Source: Gracilibacillus sp. (GTDB taxonomy: Bacteria; Bacillota; Bacilli; Bacillales; Amphibacillaceae). From it: a stretch of DNA of 46,670 bases. The notes beneath the pieces were generated by a model, which ran no database searches, had not been told where the DNA came from, and saw only the letters and a program-made list of their open reading frames with translations. The translations under genes and the position numbers were made by a program. Location: contig JAJUGF010000001.1 in NCBI GenBank assembly GCA_029268495.1, positions 1-46,670 of the forward strand, read 5' to 3'. Positions 23,945 through 33,306 of this stretch are shown here, one piece after another (positions within the stretch are counted from its first letter, which is position 1; every line of letters begins with the position of its first letter).

Positions 23945-24673
23945 ATGATTACACGTAGAATTACTTGTATGTTCTTTTTTTTGATAGTTTTGACTGGGTG
24001 TATGTATCCAGAAGAGGAGCTGGCACAAAATCAGATTTCAAATGATACACAATTGCAAGTTGTACAACATGCAGTTGATCAATATGTGGAAAGAAAAAAT
24101 GGTTTTATTCCTATTGTTACCAAAGATAATGACACACCAATTTATTTAAAATATGTAATTGATTTTAATTTATTAAAAAGTGAAAGCTTAATTCAATCTA
24201 TACCACCTACTGCATTTGAAGCAGGTGGAACATACCAATATATTTTAATTGATGTAGAAGAAAATCCAACAGTCAAAGTAGTAGATTTAAAAGTTGCAGA
24301 CCAAATGAGACAGGTGCAACAGAATTTAAATATTTATATCAGTGAACATACATATCCACCATTCGGAGAAAAAGTTACAGAAAGCATATATACATTAAAT
24401 CATGAAGCGCTTCGTTTAGATAAACCACCATTTGTTATAAGTCCATACTCAGGTAAAAACTTACCTATATTAATACAAACGAATGGGGAATTAATTATAG
24501 ATTATCGAATGGATTTGTATCAGTTTATGAATGAATATGAACACACATATGTAGCTGAAGATGATTTAAGGAAGTTAATTACCGACAATCATCCAATAGC
24601 GCCTGCATATTCCATTCCGTATACAATTATAGATGGAGAGCCTCAATTTGTAGAAAATCTAAATGAAAAGTGA
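23945..24673 (+). CDS. yphF: YphF-like lipoprotein
   Basis: A 242-residue lipoprotein with lipobox LTGC, cysteine at position 19. The mature part has no enzyme motif I recognise; patterns such as QHAVDQYVERKNGFIPI and SPYSGKNLPILIQTNGELIIDY resemble B. subtilis YphF (DUF3939). It follows yphE by 18 bases and precedes spoIVA, the same order as in B. subtilis. Extracytoplasmic, function unknown. Confidence 0.8.
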   Translation: MITRRITCMFFFLIVLTGCMYPEEELAQNQISNDTQLQVVQHAVDQYVERKNGFIPIVTKDNDTPIYLKYVIDFNLLKSESLIQSIPPTAFEAGGTYQYILIDVEENPTVKVVDLKVADQMRQVQQNLNIYISEHTYPPFGEKVTESIYTLNHEALRLDKPPFVISPYSGKNLPILIQTNGELIIDYRMDLYQFMNEYEHTYVAEDDLRKLITDNHPIAPAYSIPYTIIDGEPQFVENLNEK

Positions 24674-24692
24674 ATATAAGGAAATATAAAGC

Positions 24693-24737
24693 CCCGAAGA
24701 GACGATTGCTACTGTCTCTTCGGGTCTATTTTTTTAT
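24693..24737 (+). terminator. Terminator of yphE-yphF
   Basis: An 11-bp perfect stem CCCGAAGAGAC (24693-24703) / GTCTCTTCGGG (24714-24724) and T-rich tail. Confidence 0.9.
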
Positions 24738-24853
24738 ATCATTATAAGTTGACGAACTCTCAAAACTTTTAAAAACTTTTTTGTATATTTAAGAGAATAT
24801 ACACATAGGATTTTAAAGAAGAAAAAAGATTTTCAATTACTCATGAATTATTA

Positions 24854-24883
24854 GCATAATTTAATAGGACAACATCATAAAAT
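24854..24883 (+). promoter_or_regulatory. SigE promoter of spoIVA
   Basis: GCATAATT (24854-24861), 14 bases, CATAAAAT (24876-24883) closely match the SigE consensus. The start site would be near 24891, 47 bases before the start codon. spoIVA is a SigE gene in B. subtilis. Confidence 0.68.
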
Positions 24884-24937
24884 AACAGTGTCAATGATTC
24901 GAGTAATTTTAAGTTGAATAGATCGGGAGGGGATCAC

Positions 24938-26416
24938 TTGGAAAGGGTAGATATCTTTAAAGATATTTCAAAACGCACGAACGGGGATATTTATTTAGGT
25001 GTAGTAGGAGCTGTAAGAACAGGGAAATCGACTTTCATTAAGAAATTCATGGAAAAAACGGTATTACCAAATATTCCAAATGAGAGTGATCGATTAAGAG
25101 CACAAGATGAATTACCTCAGAGTGCTGCAGGAAAAACAATTATGACAACAGAACCGAAATTTATCCCAAATCAAGCAGTAAAATTACAAGTAGAAGATGG
25201 ATTAGAGGTAAATGTAAGATTGGTAGATTGTGTCGGCTATACAGTCAAAGGTGCACAAGGATTTGAAGATGAAAACGGGCCAAGAATGATTCATACTCCA
25301 TGGTACGAAGAACCTATTCCATTCCATGATGCTGCGGAAATAGGTACAAGAAAGGTTATTCAAGAACATTCTACAATGGGAATTGTTGTAACAACTGATG
25401 GTACGATTGGTGAAATACCTAGAGAAGATTATATTGAAGCAGAAACTCGCATTGTTGAAGAACTAAAAGAAGTAGGAAAACCTTTTATTATGGTTGTAAA
25501 TTCTGTACAGCCATATCGACAAGAAACGGAATTGTTAAGACAAGAACTAGCTGAACAATTTGATATCCCAGTAATTGCGATGAGTGTAGAAAGCATGACA
25601 GAACATGATGTAAACAATGTATTAAGAGAAGTGCTATATGAGTTCCCTGTATTAGAAGTAAATGTGAATTTACCTAGTTGGGTGTTAGTTCTTGATGATA
25701 ACCACTGGTTACGTAAGAATTATCAATTAGCGATTGAAGAAACTGTAAAAGACATTAAACGACTAAGAGATGTAGACAATGTGATTGGATATTTTGATCA
25801 ATATGATTATATTGAGCATGCACAGTTGGCAGGGATTGAAATGGGGGAAGGTATTGCAGATATAGATTTGCATGCACCAAATGAACTATATGACCAAGTG
25901 CTAAAAGAGATTGTAGGTGAAGAAATTAGAGGGAAAGATCATTTACTACAACTCATGCAAGAATTTACTAAAGCTAAGAAAGAATATGATCAGATTGCAG
26001 ATGCGTTACAAATGGTAAAACAAACAGGATACGGTGTTGCAGCGCCAGCGCTAGAAGATATGGTTTTAGAAGAGCCGGAGATTATTAGACAAGGACCTCG
26101 ATTCGGAGTGAGATTAAAAGCTGTAGCGCCATCCATTCACATGATAAAAGTAGACGTAGAATCAGAGTTTGCTCCAATAATAGGAACAGAAAAGCAAAGT
26201 GAAGAATTAGTTCGCTATCTCATGCAAGATTTTGAAGATGACCCATTATCTATTTGGCAGTCCGATATCTTTGGACGCTCATTGAGTTCCATCGTGCGTG
26301 AAGGAATTCAAGGGAAATTATCATTAATGCCTGAAAATGCTCGTTTTAAACTTAAAGAAACGTTAGAAAGAATTATAAATGAAGGTTCAGGAGGATTAAT
26401 AGCAATTATACTTTAA
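24938..26416 (+). CDS. spoIVA: Stage IV sporulation ATPase SpoIVA
   Basis: A 492-residue cytoskeleton-like ATPase that polymerises on the forespore surface as the basement layer of the spore coat. The Walker A motif is GAVRTGKSTF near the N-terminus; LPQSAAGKTIMTTEPKF and LVDCVGYTV follow. The C-terminal half is almost identical to B. subtilis as remembered, ending in NEGSGGLIAIIL. TTG 24938 gives the canonical length and has GGGAGGGG upstream. A terminator follows and a SigE promoter precedes. Confidence 0.97.
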   Translation: MERVDIFKDISKRTNGDIYLGVVGAVRTGKSTFIKKFMEKTVLPNIPNESDRLRAQDELPQSAAGKTIMTTEPKFIPNQAVKLQVEDGLEVNVRLVDCVGYTVKGAQGFEDENGPRMIHTPWYEEPIPFHDAAEIGTRKVIQEHSTMGIVVTTDGTIGEIPREDYIEAETRIVEELKEVGKPFIMVVNSVQPYRQETELLRQELAEQFDIPVIAMSVESMTEHDVNNVLREVLYEFPVLEVNVNLPSWVLVLDDNHWLRKNYQLAIEETVKDIKRLRDVDNVIGYFDQYDYIEHAQLAGIEMGEGIADIDLHAPNELYDQVLKEIVGEEIRGKDHLLQLMQEFTKAKKEYDQIADALQMVKQTGYGVAAPALEDMVLEEPEIIRQGPRFGVRLKAVAPSIHMIKVDVESEFAPIIGTEKQSEELVRYLMQDFEDDPLSIWQSDIFGRSLSSIVREGIQGKLSLMPENARFKLKETLERIINEGSGGLIAIIL

Positions 26417-26433
26417 TCACTCTAATGCTATCA

Positions 26434-26468
26434 AAAAGCGTTATGCTAAATTGCGTTACGCTTTTTTT
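26434..26468 (+). terminator. Terminator of spoIVA
   Basis: AAAAGCGT (26434-26441) pairs with ACGCTTTT (26458-26465), inner ATGC/GCGT pairs extend it, and T continues to 26468. Confidence 0.82.
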
Positions 26469-26565
26469 GTTTTCAAAAAAGCAATGTTAAGCCAGATTAA
26501 AAAAAACTTATAAATTGTATTTTTTTTGTGAATAATGAATACTAGAGTTGTTGTGAAATGTGATG

Positions 26566-26587
26566 AAATATTGATATATCAATATTT
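26566..26587. repeat. 22-bp perfect palindrome upstream of hbs
   Basis: AAATATTGATA and its exact complement TATCAATATTT abut with no spacer. The centre is about 20 bases upstream of the hbs P1 -35 box. The symmetry suggests a dimeric DNA-binding protein site; no regulator can be named. Confidence 0.6.
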
Positions 26588-26595
26588 GAAATCAC

Positions 26596-26624
26596 TTGCA
26601 TAGTTAAAACTTGTGTGATAATAT
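26596..26624 (+). promoter_or_regulatory. Candidate SigA promoter P1 of hbs
   Basis: TTGCAT (26596-26601), 17 bases, TAATAT (26619-26624). It would give a leader of about 180 bases. Confidence 0.55.
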
Positions 26625-26689
26625 TTTTCTTAATTCAATATATTATTATTTTAAAAGTTAAATTTTCTTTATAAAATAATGATTTTTTG

Positions 26690-26718
26690 TTGAATTATAT
26701 CAAAAAAACAGTTATTAT
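26690..26718 (+). promoter_or_regulatory. Candidate SigA promoter P2 of hbs
   Basis: TTGAAT (26690-26695), 17 bases, TATTAT (26713-26718). The start site near 26725 coincides with the base of the first leader hairpin. Confidence 0.55.
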
Positions 26719-26810
26719 AAGCCTTGTCATCATTGAAGTGGTGACAAAAAGCTATAAAACCAGTACAACTTGATGATTTTTATAGCTCAATTTGGGAGGA
26801 GGTGAATGTC

Positions 26811-27083
26811 ATGAATAAAACAGATCTAATTAACGCTGTTGCTGAAAAAAGCGAACTTTCTAAAAAAGACGCTACAAAAGCAGTTGATGCGGTTTTCGAA
26901 TCTATCATGGATTCACTTAAAGATGGAGAAAAAGTTCAATTAATCGGTTTCGGTAATTTCGAAGTACGTGAGCGTGCTGCACGTAAAGGTCGTAACCCAC
27001 AAACTGGGGATGAAATTGAAATTCCAGCAAGCAAAGTTCCTGCTTTTAAACCAGGTAAAGCCCTTAAAGATATCGTTAAATAA
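26811..27083 (+). CDS. hbs: DNA-binding protein HU (HBsu)
   Basis: A 90-residue histone-like protein that compacts the nucleoid. The HU signature [21 protein letters not shown] is present, followed by the DNA-contacting arm and [17 protein letters not shown] 26811 follows a very strong AGGAGGTGA Shine-Dalgarno; a GTG three codons upstream overlaps that site. Codon use is biased to highly expressed codons. Terminator follows directly. In B. subtilis hbs mRNA stability depends on its leader and 3' end. Confidence 0.97.
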   Translation: MNKTDLINAVAEKSELSKKDATKAVDAVFESIMDSLKDGEKVQLIGFGNFEVRERAARKGRNPQTGDEIEIPASKVPAFKPGKALKDIVK

Positions 27084-27103
27084 TAAGGTATTTACATACG
27101 GGC

Positions 27104-27138
27104 AAAAGGGTGCATAATTATATGCACCCTTTTTTTAT
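27104..27138 (+). terminator. Terminator of hbs
   Basis: A 13-bp perfect stem (27104-27116 with 27121-27133), tetraloop ATTA and a T-run. Confidence 0.93.
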
Positions 27139-27228
27139 ATAGAATTACCGTATGAGAAGTGAAATATGGAAAGTTATGATATACTATGGTATTATGAGAA
27201 GTATTTAATTTAGAAGTGCGGTGATTTT

Positions 27229-28017
27229 TTGGAGACGAAACAAATAATTAATAAGTATAGTCAATTAATACATAATTATATCCAACAAGAATATTTAAAT
27301 AGATGTATTCCAAAACCAACGATCGAAGAACATAAAATACTTGCATTATATTCTCTAGTAAAAGATAAACACTTACATGAAGAATATATTGTTAGCGCAT
27401 TGTTAGTACAGCTGGCTTTAAATACCCATGACACCATAAATAAAAAATCTCATTCAAACTCTTCAAAAAATATAAAAAGACAACAATTGACTGTGTTAGC
27501 AGGAGATTATTACTCAGGCATTTATTATCATCTATTAGCTAAAGCCAAAGAAGTAAAGTTTATCAAGGAGTTAGCAAGTGCAATTTTCGAAATCACTGAA
27601 AAAAAAGCAACATTATATTATTCTACATATTCATTGTTTGACCAGTTGTTAGAAGCATATATAGAAGTAGATACAGCTATAGTAAACAAAGTTGCTCGTT
27701 ATTTGCAGATAGATAAAGGCTTAGATTATATGAATGATTGGTTACTTCTCCATAAATTAATTATAGAGTACAAATTAGTAAAAGAGGAGAAAGAATCCTT
27801 TTTTCAGCTATTAACAACACAAAATTGCACTCAAGTGACAACGCTTGTTGAATTGGAACATTGTATACATAATAAAATAATACAGTTGAGAGAGAAACTT
27901 CATAACTATGATCAAGACGTGTCTAAAGAAATAGATTTTTTAAGAAACATGTATCATCAAGATACTAAAGAAATTGTTATTGTTAATTCATTATTGGAAG
28001 AGGGCTTATCAAAATGA
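27229..28017 (+). CDS. hepS: Heptaprenyl diphosphate synthase component I (HepS)
   Basis: A 262-residue, non-catalytic small subunit of the two-part heptaprenyl diphosphate synthase, setting product length with HepT. It is recognised from the N-terminal pattern [20 protein letters not shown], the [10 protein letters not shown] motif and from the hepS-menG-hepT gene order. The TTG start has GCGGTGAT upstream. In B. subtilis mtrA-mtrB lie between hbs and hepS; here there is only a terminator. The stop overlaps menG by 4 bases. Confidence 0.87.
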   Translation: METKQIINKYSQLIHNYIQQEYLNRCIPKPTIEEHKILALYSLVKDKHLHEEYIVSALLVQLALNTHDTINKKSHSNSSKNIKRQQLTVLAGDYYSGIYYHLLAKAKEVKFIKELASAIFEITEKKATLYYSTYSLFDQLLEAYIEVDTAIVNKVARYLQIDKGLDYMNDWLLLHKLIIEYKLVKEEKESFFQLLTTQNCTQVTTLVELEHCIHNKIIQLREKLHNYDQDVSKEIDFLRNMYHQDTKEIVIVNSLLEEGLSK

Positions 28018-28724
28018 AACAACCATCAAAAGAAGAAAGAGTACATCAAGTTTTTGAGAAAATTTACAGTAATTATGATCATATGAATTCTATCATCTCG
28101 TTTCAACGACATGTAAAATGGCGTAACGATGTAATGAAAAGAATGGATGTAAAAAAAGGAGCAAAAGCTTTAGATGTATGTTGTGGTACTGGAGACTGGT
28201 CTTTCTCTTTAGCAAATGCTGTAGGAACATCAGGTGAAGTGATTGGATTGGATTTTAGCAAGAATATGTTATCCATCGCAGAAAAACGAAATGAGTCCTC
28301 AAAACAATCTCAATTAACCTTTATGCATGGCAATGCAATGGAGTTGCCATTTGAAGATAATTCTTTTGACTATGTAACGATAGGCTTCGGTTTACGCAAT
28401 GTCCCAGACTATTTAAAGGTGCTACAAGAAATGTATAGAGTAGTAAAACCTGGGGGGATTGTTGTATGTTTAGAAACATCACAACCAACTACACCGGTGT
28501 TTCGTCAATTATACTATTTTTATTTTAAAAATATTATGCCGTTGTTTGGTAAGTTATTTGCGAAAAGTTACAAAGAATACGCATGGTTGCACGAATCGGC
28601 TAAAGACTTCCCAGGGAAGGAAGAATTAAAGCAATTATTTAAACAAGCTGGTTTAACAAATATTCAAGTGAAAAGTTACACTGGTGGTGTTGCTGCAATG
28701 CATATGGGGGAAAAGAAAGTTTAA
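28014..28724 (+). CDS. menG: Demethylmenaquinone methyltransferase MenG (UbiE/MenH)
   Basis: A 236-residue SAM-dependent methyltransferase performing the last step of menaquinone synthesis. The SAM-binding motif is [12 protein letters not shown], followed by [10 protein letters not shown] and the family motif [14 protein letters not shown]. The end [15 protein letters not shown] is typical. It sits between the two halves of heptaprenyl diphosphate synthase, which makes the side chain of the same quinone. The menaquinone serves the qcr complex encoded further right. Confidence 0.95.
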   Translation: MKQPSKEERVHQVFEKIYSNYDHMNSIISFQRHVKWRNDVMKRMDVKKGAKALDVCCGTGDWSFSLANAVGTSGEVIGLDFSKNMLSIAEKRNESSKQSQLTFMHGNAMELPFEDNSFDYVTIGFGLRNVPDYLKVLQEMYRVVKPGGIVVCLETSQPTTPVFRQLYYFYFKNIMPLFGKLFAKSYKEYAWLHESAKDFPGKEELKQLFKQAGLTNIQVKSYTGGVAAMHMGEKKV

Positions 28725-28741
28725 AGTAAAGGTGAATCTAA

Positions 28742-29713
28742 ATGAAGCTTGCTAAAACATTCGCATATATAAAAAAAGACTTAATTGAAATGGAATCCGT
28801 TCTAGAAGATACGATAAAATCAGAAAACGATACATTACATCATGCATCACTGCAATTGTTAAAAGCTGGTGGTAAAAGACTTAGACCTATATTTGTATTG
28901 TTAGCTTCTATGTTTGGGGAAACTGACAAACAACAAATTAAGAAAGTTGCTAGTGCATTGGAACTTATTCATATGGCATCTCTTGTTCATGATGATGTGA
29001 TCGATGATTCTAATGTGAGGAGAGGAGCTCCTACTGTTAAAGCTAATTGGGATAATCAAATAGCTATGTTGACAGGGGATTATATCTTTGCAAAAGCATT
29101 AGATCAATTTACTGATATTGATGAGCCAAGAGCACACCAGTTATTAGCAAAAACGATGATGGAACTAACTTTAGGAGAAATTGAACAAATAAAAGATAAA
29201 TATAATGTAGACCAACACTTACGATTATATTTACGACGTATCAGACGAAAAACAGCATTACTTATTTCATCTAGTTGCCAAATTGGAGCAATTGTATCGA
29301 ATACCACAGCAGATGTTGAAAGAACACTATTTAAGTATGGATATTACATAGGCATGTCTTATCAAATAATTGATGACATTCTTGATTTTACAGGTACAGA
29401 AAAAGAGCTAGGAAAACCTGCTGGTAGTGATTTAATTCAAGGTAATGTCACGCTTCCAGTGTTATATGCAATGGAAGACGTAGAATTCAAACAACAACTA
29501 AAAATAGTGTTTGAACAGAGAGACTCATTGAGTAAACAATCTTACTATCCTATCATTGAATACATTAAACAGTCCAATGCTATTGATCGTGCGAGAGACT
29601 TAAGTGATGCATATTTAAAAAAGGCATACAATTCGTTAGGAAATTTACCAGATAACAAGGCAAAAAAGGCATTAGAAGAAATAGCAAATTATATCGGCAA
29701 ACGAAAAATTTAA
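28742..29713 (+). CDS. hepT: Heptaprenyl diphosphate synthase component II (HepT)
   Basis: A 323-residue trans-prenyltransferase, the catalytic subunit. The first Asp-rich motif is LVHDDVIDDSNVRRG (about residues 83-97) and the second is IIDDILDFTG (about 211-220). The K-G-G-K-R-x-R-P substrate motif is in AGGKRLRPIFV. It condenses isopentenyl diphosphate units into the C35 menaquinone side chain. Starts 17 bases after menG with AAAGGTG. Confidence 0.95.
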   Translation: MKLAKTFAYIKKDLIEMESVLEDTIKSENDTLHHASLQLLKAGGKRLRPIFVLLASMFGETDKQQIKKVASALELIHMASLVHDDVIDDSNVRRGAPTVKANWDNQIAMLTGDYIFAKALDQFTDIDEPRAHQLLAKTMMELTLGEIEQIKDKYNVDQHLRLYLRRIRRKTALLISSSCQIGAIVSNTTADVERTLFKYGYYIGMSYQIIDDILDFTGTEKELGKPAGSDLIQGNVTLPVLYAMEDVEFKQQLKIVFEQRDSLSKQSYYPIIEYIKQSNAIDRARDLSDAYLKKAYNSLGNLPDNKAKKALEEIANYIGKRKI

Positions 29714-29733
29714 CTATGGTGAGGTGCTAAGAA

Positions 29734-30180
29734 ATGGAACGAACTTTTTTAATGGTTAAACCAGATGCAGTGCAAAGAAATCTAATTGGAGATATAGTAC
29801 ATCGCTTTGAACAAAAAGGATTTAAGCTAATTGGTGCTAAATTCATGTTAATTTCTAATGAGTTAGCCGAAAAGCATTACGCAGAACATATTGGGAAACC
29901 ATTTTTTATTGACTTAGTTTCATTTATCACATCAGGCCCTGTTTTTGCAATGGTGTGGGAAGGTGACAATATTATCTCAACTGCCAGAAAAATGATGGGC
30001 AAAACAAATCCACGTGAGGCAGACATTGGCACAATTAGAGGAGATTATGGTATTGTTACACATCGCAATATTATTCACGGTTCAGACTCAATTGAGAGCG
30101 CACAAAGAGAAATTTCATTATTTTTTAAAGACTCAGAGTTAATCAAGTATAAAAAAGACATAAATCAATGGCTTTCCTAG
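29734..30180 (+). CDS. ndk: Nucleoside diphosphate kinase Ndk
   Basis: A 148-residue NDP kinase that equalises nucleoside triphosphate pools using ATP. It starts with [15 protein letters not shown], and the active-site histidine is in [13 protein letters not shown] (about residue 116). The length is normal. The order hepT-ndk-cheR-aroC is that of B. subtilis. Confidence 0.97.
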   Translation: MERTFLMVKPDAVQRNLIGDIVHRFEQKGFKLIGAKFMLISNELAEKHYAEHIGKPFFIDLVSFITSGPVFAMVWEGDNIISTARKMMGKTNPREADIGTIRGDYGIVTHRNIIHGSDSIESAQREISLFFKDSELIKYKKDINQWLS

Positions 30181-30206
30181 CATGATAGACAAAGGGAGTA
30201 AGAGAG

Positions 30207-30977
30207 ATGGAAGACTACCAAGACTTTGTAAAAAATATATATAAGAAAACAGGATTAGATTTAAGTTTGTACAAAGAAGTCCAAATGAAAAGAAGATTGA
30301 CTTCTTTGAGAAACAAAAGAGGTTATGACAACTTTAATGATTATTTTCTCGCTATTAACACGGAACAAAGATTACTTCAAGAATTTTTAGATAAAGTCAC
30401 CATCAATGTTTCCGAGTTTTTTCGTAATCCTAGTCGATGGAAAGTACTTGAAGAGAATATATTACCTAAATTAAAAGCACGTAAGAAAAGTATTAAAATT
30501 TGGAGTGCAGCATGTTCAACAGGGGAAGAACCATACACTTTAGCAATGATAGCAAACCAATATTGGAACATTGATAATATAGAAATTTTAGCTACAGATA
30601 TTGATTTGAATGTGCTAGCTCGAGCGAAACAAGGTGTATATAATGATAGAGCTGTACAAGATGTACCAGAAGATCGGAAAGAAAAATATTTATTAAAAGA
30701 TGAAAATACATATAAAGTGGATGATCGCTTAAAGAAATGTATTACATTCAAACAACATAATTTGCTTGCTGATAAATATCCGTCAGATGTCGATTTAATC
30801 GTCTGTAGAAATGTATTAATTTATTTCACAGAACAAGCGAAGGAACAAATTTACCATAACTTTAGTCAAGCATTAAATGATAAAGGAATATTCTTTGTTG
30901 GTAGTACAGAACAAATCTTCCATCCTGAGAAATATAACTTTCAAGTAATCGATACATTTTTCTATCAAAAAAACTGA
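30207..30977 (+). CDS. cheR: Chemotaxis protein methyltransferase CheR
   Basis: A 256-residue SAM-dependent glutamate O-methyltransferase that methylates chemoreceptors. The N-terminal helical domain (YKKTGLDLSLYKEVQMKRRL) is followed by the SAM-binding motif IWSAACSTGEEPYTLAM, ILATDID and the CRNVLIYF motif. Together with the c-di-GMP flagellar clutch gene ypfA it indicates a motile cell. Confidence 0.96.
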   Translation: MEDYQDFVKNIYKKTGLDLSLYKEVQMKRRLTSLRNKRGYDNFNDYFLAINTEQRLLQEFLDKVTINVSEFFRNPSRWKVLEENILPKLKARKKSIKIWSAACSTGEEPYTLAMIANQYWNIDNIEILATDIDLNVLARAKQGVYNDRAVQDVPEDRKEKYLLKDENTYKVDDRLKKCITFKQHNLLADKYPSDVDLIVCRNVLIYFTEQAKEQIYHNFSQALNDKGIFFVGSTEQIFHPEKYNFQVIDTFFYQKN

Positions 30978-31006
30978 ATTATCTTATAATTTTGTGGAAT
31001 CACTAC

Positions 31007-31034
31007 TTACTTTTTTTTATTGCTATGATATAGT
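31007..31034 (+). promoter_or_regulatory. Possible SigA promoter of the aro cluster
   Basis: TTACTT (31007-31012), 16 bases, TATAGT (31029-31034), 31 bases before aroC. AGTATT (31032-31037) and AATACT (31043-31048) form a small hairpin across the start site. Confidence 0.4.
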
Positions 31035-31064
31035 ATTAAAAAAATACTTATTAGGGGGATACAT

Positions 31065-32231
31065 ATGCGTTATTTAACTGCTGGAGAGTCACATGGAAAA
31101 CAACAGACTACTATTATAGAAGGATTACCTTCAAATATGCCAATCACTCAAGAGGACATCAATGAGTCATTATTGCGTCGTCAAAAAGGGCATGGTAGAG
31201 GAAAAAGAATGCAAATAGAGAAAGACTTGGTTGATATTGTTGGTGGGGTTCGACATGGCTATACATTAGGTTCACCAATTGCATTAGTAGTTCGTAATGA
31301 TGATTTTAAACATTGGACAGATGTAATGGGAGAAGATCCTGTAGCAGAAGATGAAAATATCAGAAGGGTTGTTACAAGACCACGCCCTGGACATGCTGAT
31401 TTAAATGGTGCAATAAAGTATGGTCATAGAGACATGCGAAATATATTGGAACGATCTTCAGCAAGAGAAACTACTGCTAGAGTAGCAGCAGGTGCAGTTG
31501 CAAAAACATTACTTAAACATTTAGGTATTGAAATTGTAGGCTATGTGAAGGAAATTGCAGGAATAAAAGCAGTAGATAGAGAGGATTTATCTATAAAGGA
31601 TCGAATTGAAATTTCTGAAGCTAGTCCTGTTCGTTCTCTTGATGAAGAAGCTGGAAAACAGATGATGGATGCAATCGATAAAGCGAAAAAAGATGGCGAT
31701 TCAATCGGTGGGGTATGTGAAGTATACGTAGAAGGTATGCCAGCAGGTATTGGATCATATGTACACTATGATCGCAAATTAGATGGACGTATAGCGGGAG
31801 CAGTGCAAAGTATTAATGCATTTAAGGGTGTCGAATTTGGTATCGGATTTGAAGCAGCTCGAAAAAATGGTAGTGAAGTCCATGATGAAATACTATGGTC
31901 AGAAGAAAAAGGCTACTATAGAAGAACAAACAGATTAGGCGGATTTGAGGGTGGTATGACATCAGGTATGCCTATAGTGGTAAAAGGTGTCATGAAACCA
32001 ATTCCTACACTTTATAAACCACTTCAAAGTGTAGATATTGAAACAAAAGAGACTTTTAATGCAAGTATTGAGAGATCGGATTCTTGTGCAGTTCCAGCAG
32101 CGGCCGTTGTCATGGAACATGTTGTTGCATTTGAGATTGCTAAAGCTATATTAGAACAATTCCCGAATGATCAGTTCCCTAAGTTGAAAAAGGCAATTGA
32201 TCAATACCGCGACGAGATTCGAGGATTTTAA
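31065..32231 (+). CDS. aroC: Chorismate synthase AroC
   Basis: A 388-residue FMN-dependent enzyme making chorismate from 5-enolpyruvylshikimate-3-phosphate. The family motifs are [53 protein letters not shown] with [15 protein letters not shown], and [15 protein letters not shown]. Called aroF in older B. subtilis naming. First gene of the aromatic cluster; aroB follows after one base. Confidence 0.96.
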   Translation: MRYLTAGESHGKQQTTIIEGLPSNMPITQEDINESLLRRQKGHGRGKRMQIEKDLVDIVGGVRHGYTLGSPIALVVRNDDFKHWTDVMGEDPVAEDENIRRVVTRPRPGHADLNGAIKYGHRDMRNILERSSARETTARVAAGAVAKTLLKHLGIEIVGYVKEIAGIKAVDREDLSIKDRIEISEASPVRSLDEEAGKQMMDAIDKAKKDGDSIGGVCEVYVEGMPAGIGSYVHYDRKLDGRIAGAVQSINAFKGVEFGIGFEAARKNGSEVHDEILWSEEKGYYRRTNRLGGFEGGMTSGMPIVVKGVMKPIPTLYKPLQSVDIETKETFNASIERSDSCAVPAAAVVMEHVVAFEIAKAILEQFPNDQFPKLKKAIDQYRDEIRGF

Positions 32232-32232
32232 T

Positions 32233-33306
32233 ATGCATAAGCAAACAATCAAAACTAGTACAAATGTATATGATGTAATAATCGGTAAGGATTTACTATC
32301 TAATTTAGAAAGTTATCTGCCTCATAACTATACGAATATTTTGATTGTAACAGATGAGACTGTTAGCAAATTATATTTAAATACTGTAAAAGAAGCTCTT
32401 CATCATAAAAATAATATCGGTATATCTGTAGTACCATCTGGTGAAGCAACAAAAAGTATGGAATATTTTTATCAACTTCAAACAGCTGCTATTGAAAATC
32501 ATTTAGACAGGAAATCATTAATTATTGCATTAGGTGGAGGAATGATTGGTGATTTGGCGGGATTTGTTGCAGCAACTTTTATGCGTGGAATAGATTTTGT
32601 ACAAATTCCAACAACGATTTTAGCTCATGATAGTAGTGTCGGTGGTAAAGTAGCTATCAATCATCCAAAGGGTAAGAACCTTATAGGTAATTTTTATCCA
32701 CCTGTTGCAGTTATCTACGATGTTACAACATTACATTCATTACCTGATAGAGAGATTCGATCAGGTTATGCTGAAGTAATTAAACACGGCCTAATTAGTG
32801 ATGCTACTTTTTTTAAAGATGTAGTGAATACAGATTTAACTATTCCACTTAATTCGGATATAACTGTAGAGCATTTACGAAAAGGTATTGCTGTGAAAGC
32901 AAAGGTTGTAGAAGAAGATGAGAAAGAAAAAAACATACGCAAATTTTTAAACTTTGGCCATACATTAGGCCACGCTATAGAATCAGAGCTGGGTTACGGT
33001 GAAATAACTCATGGGGAAGCCGTTGCAATTGGCATGTTATTTGCACTTAGAGTAAGTGAAGGTATATTTGATCAGTCGTTACCGTATGAAAAATTGTTTG
33101 AATGGATGCAGCATAATCATTATCCATTATCAATTAAATGGCCTACTATTGACAATTTAATTGATAAAATGAAATTAGACAAGAAATCTGAGAATGCGGT
33201 CGTTCAAATGGTACTTCTGACTGAAGTTGGAAAACCTGCTGTTCAAAATATTGATGATGCGACCCTTCGTACCTATTTAGAAAAATTTATAAGAGAGTTG
33301 GGATGA
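32233..33306 (+). CDS. aroB: 3-dehydroquinate synthase AroB
   Basis: A 357-residue NAD- and metal-dependent enzyme converting DAHP to dehydroquinate. Motifs: PSGEATKSMEYF, ALGGGMIGDLAGFVAATFMRG, PTTILAHDSSVGGKVAINHPKGKN, and the metal ligands in GHTLGHAIE and HGEAVAIGM. ATG 32233 follows GAGGATTT; longer in-frame versions would overlap aroC. The stop overlaps aroH. Confidence 0.95.
   Translation: MHKQTIKTSTNVYDVIIGKDLLSNLESYLPHNYTNILIVTDETVSKLYLNTVKEALHHKNNIGISVVPSGEATKSMEYFYQLQTAAIENHLDRKSLIIALGGGMIGDLAGFVAATFMRGIDFVQIPTTILAHDSSVGGKVAINHPKGKNLIGNFYPPVAVIYDVTTLHSLPDREIRSGYAEVIKHGLISDATFFKDVVNTDLTIPLNSDITVEHLRKGIAVKAKVVEEDEKEKNIRKFLNFGHTLGHAIESELGYGEITHGEAVAIGMLFALRVSEGIFDQSLPYEKLFEWMQHNHYPLSIKWPTIDNLIDKMKLDKKSENAVVQMVLLTEVGKPAVQNIDDATLRTYLEKFIRELG

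Larger units (their letters stand above)
26417..26810 (+). other. Intergenic region spoIVA-hbs with two promoters and a structured leader
   Basis: This 394-base AT-rich stretch has no gene. It holds the spoIVA terminator, a 22-bp perfect palindrome, two candidate SigA promoters for hbs and two leader hairpins (26724-26732/26739-26747 and 26750-26759/26777-26786). The strong Shine-Dalgarno AGGAGGTGA (26797-26805) follows. Confidence 0.75.

Noticed and set aside
30377-30751. A 124-codon minus-strand open frame inside cheR
   Set aside because: Shadow of cheR; no start signal and composition typical of a reverse frame in AT-rich DNA.
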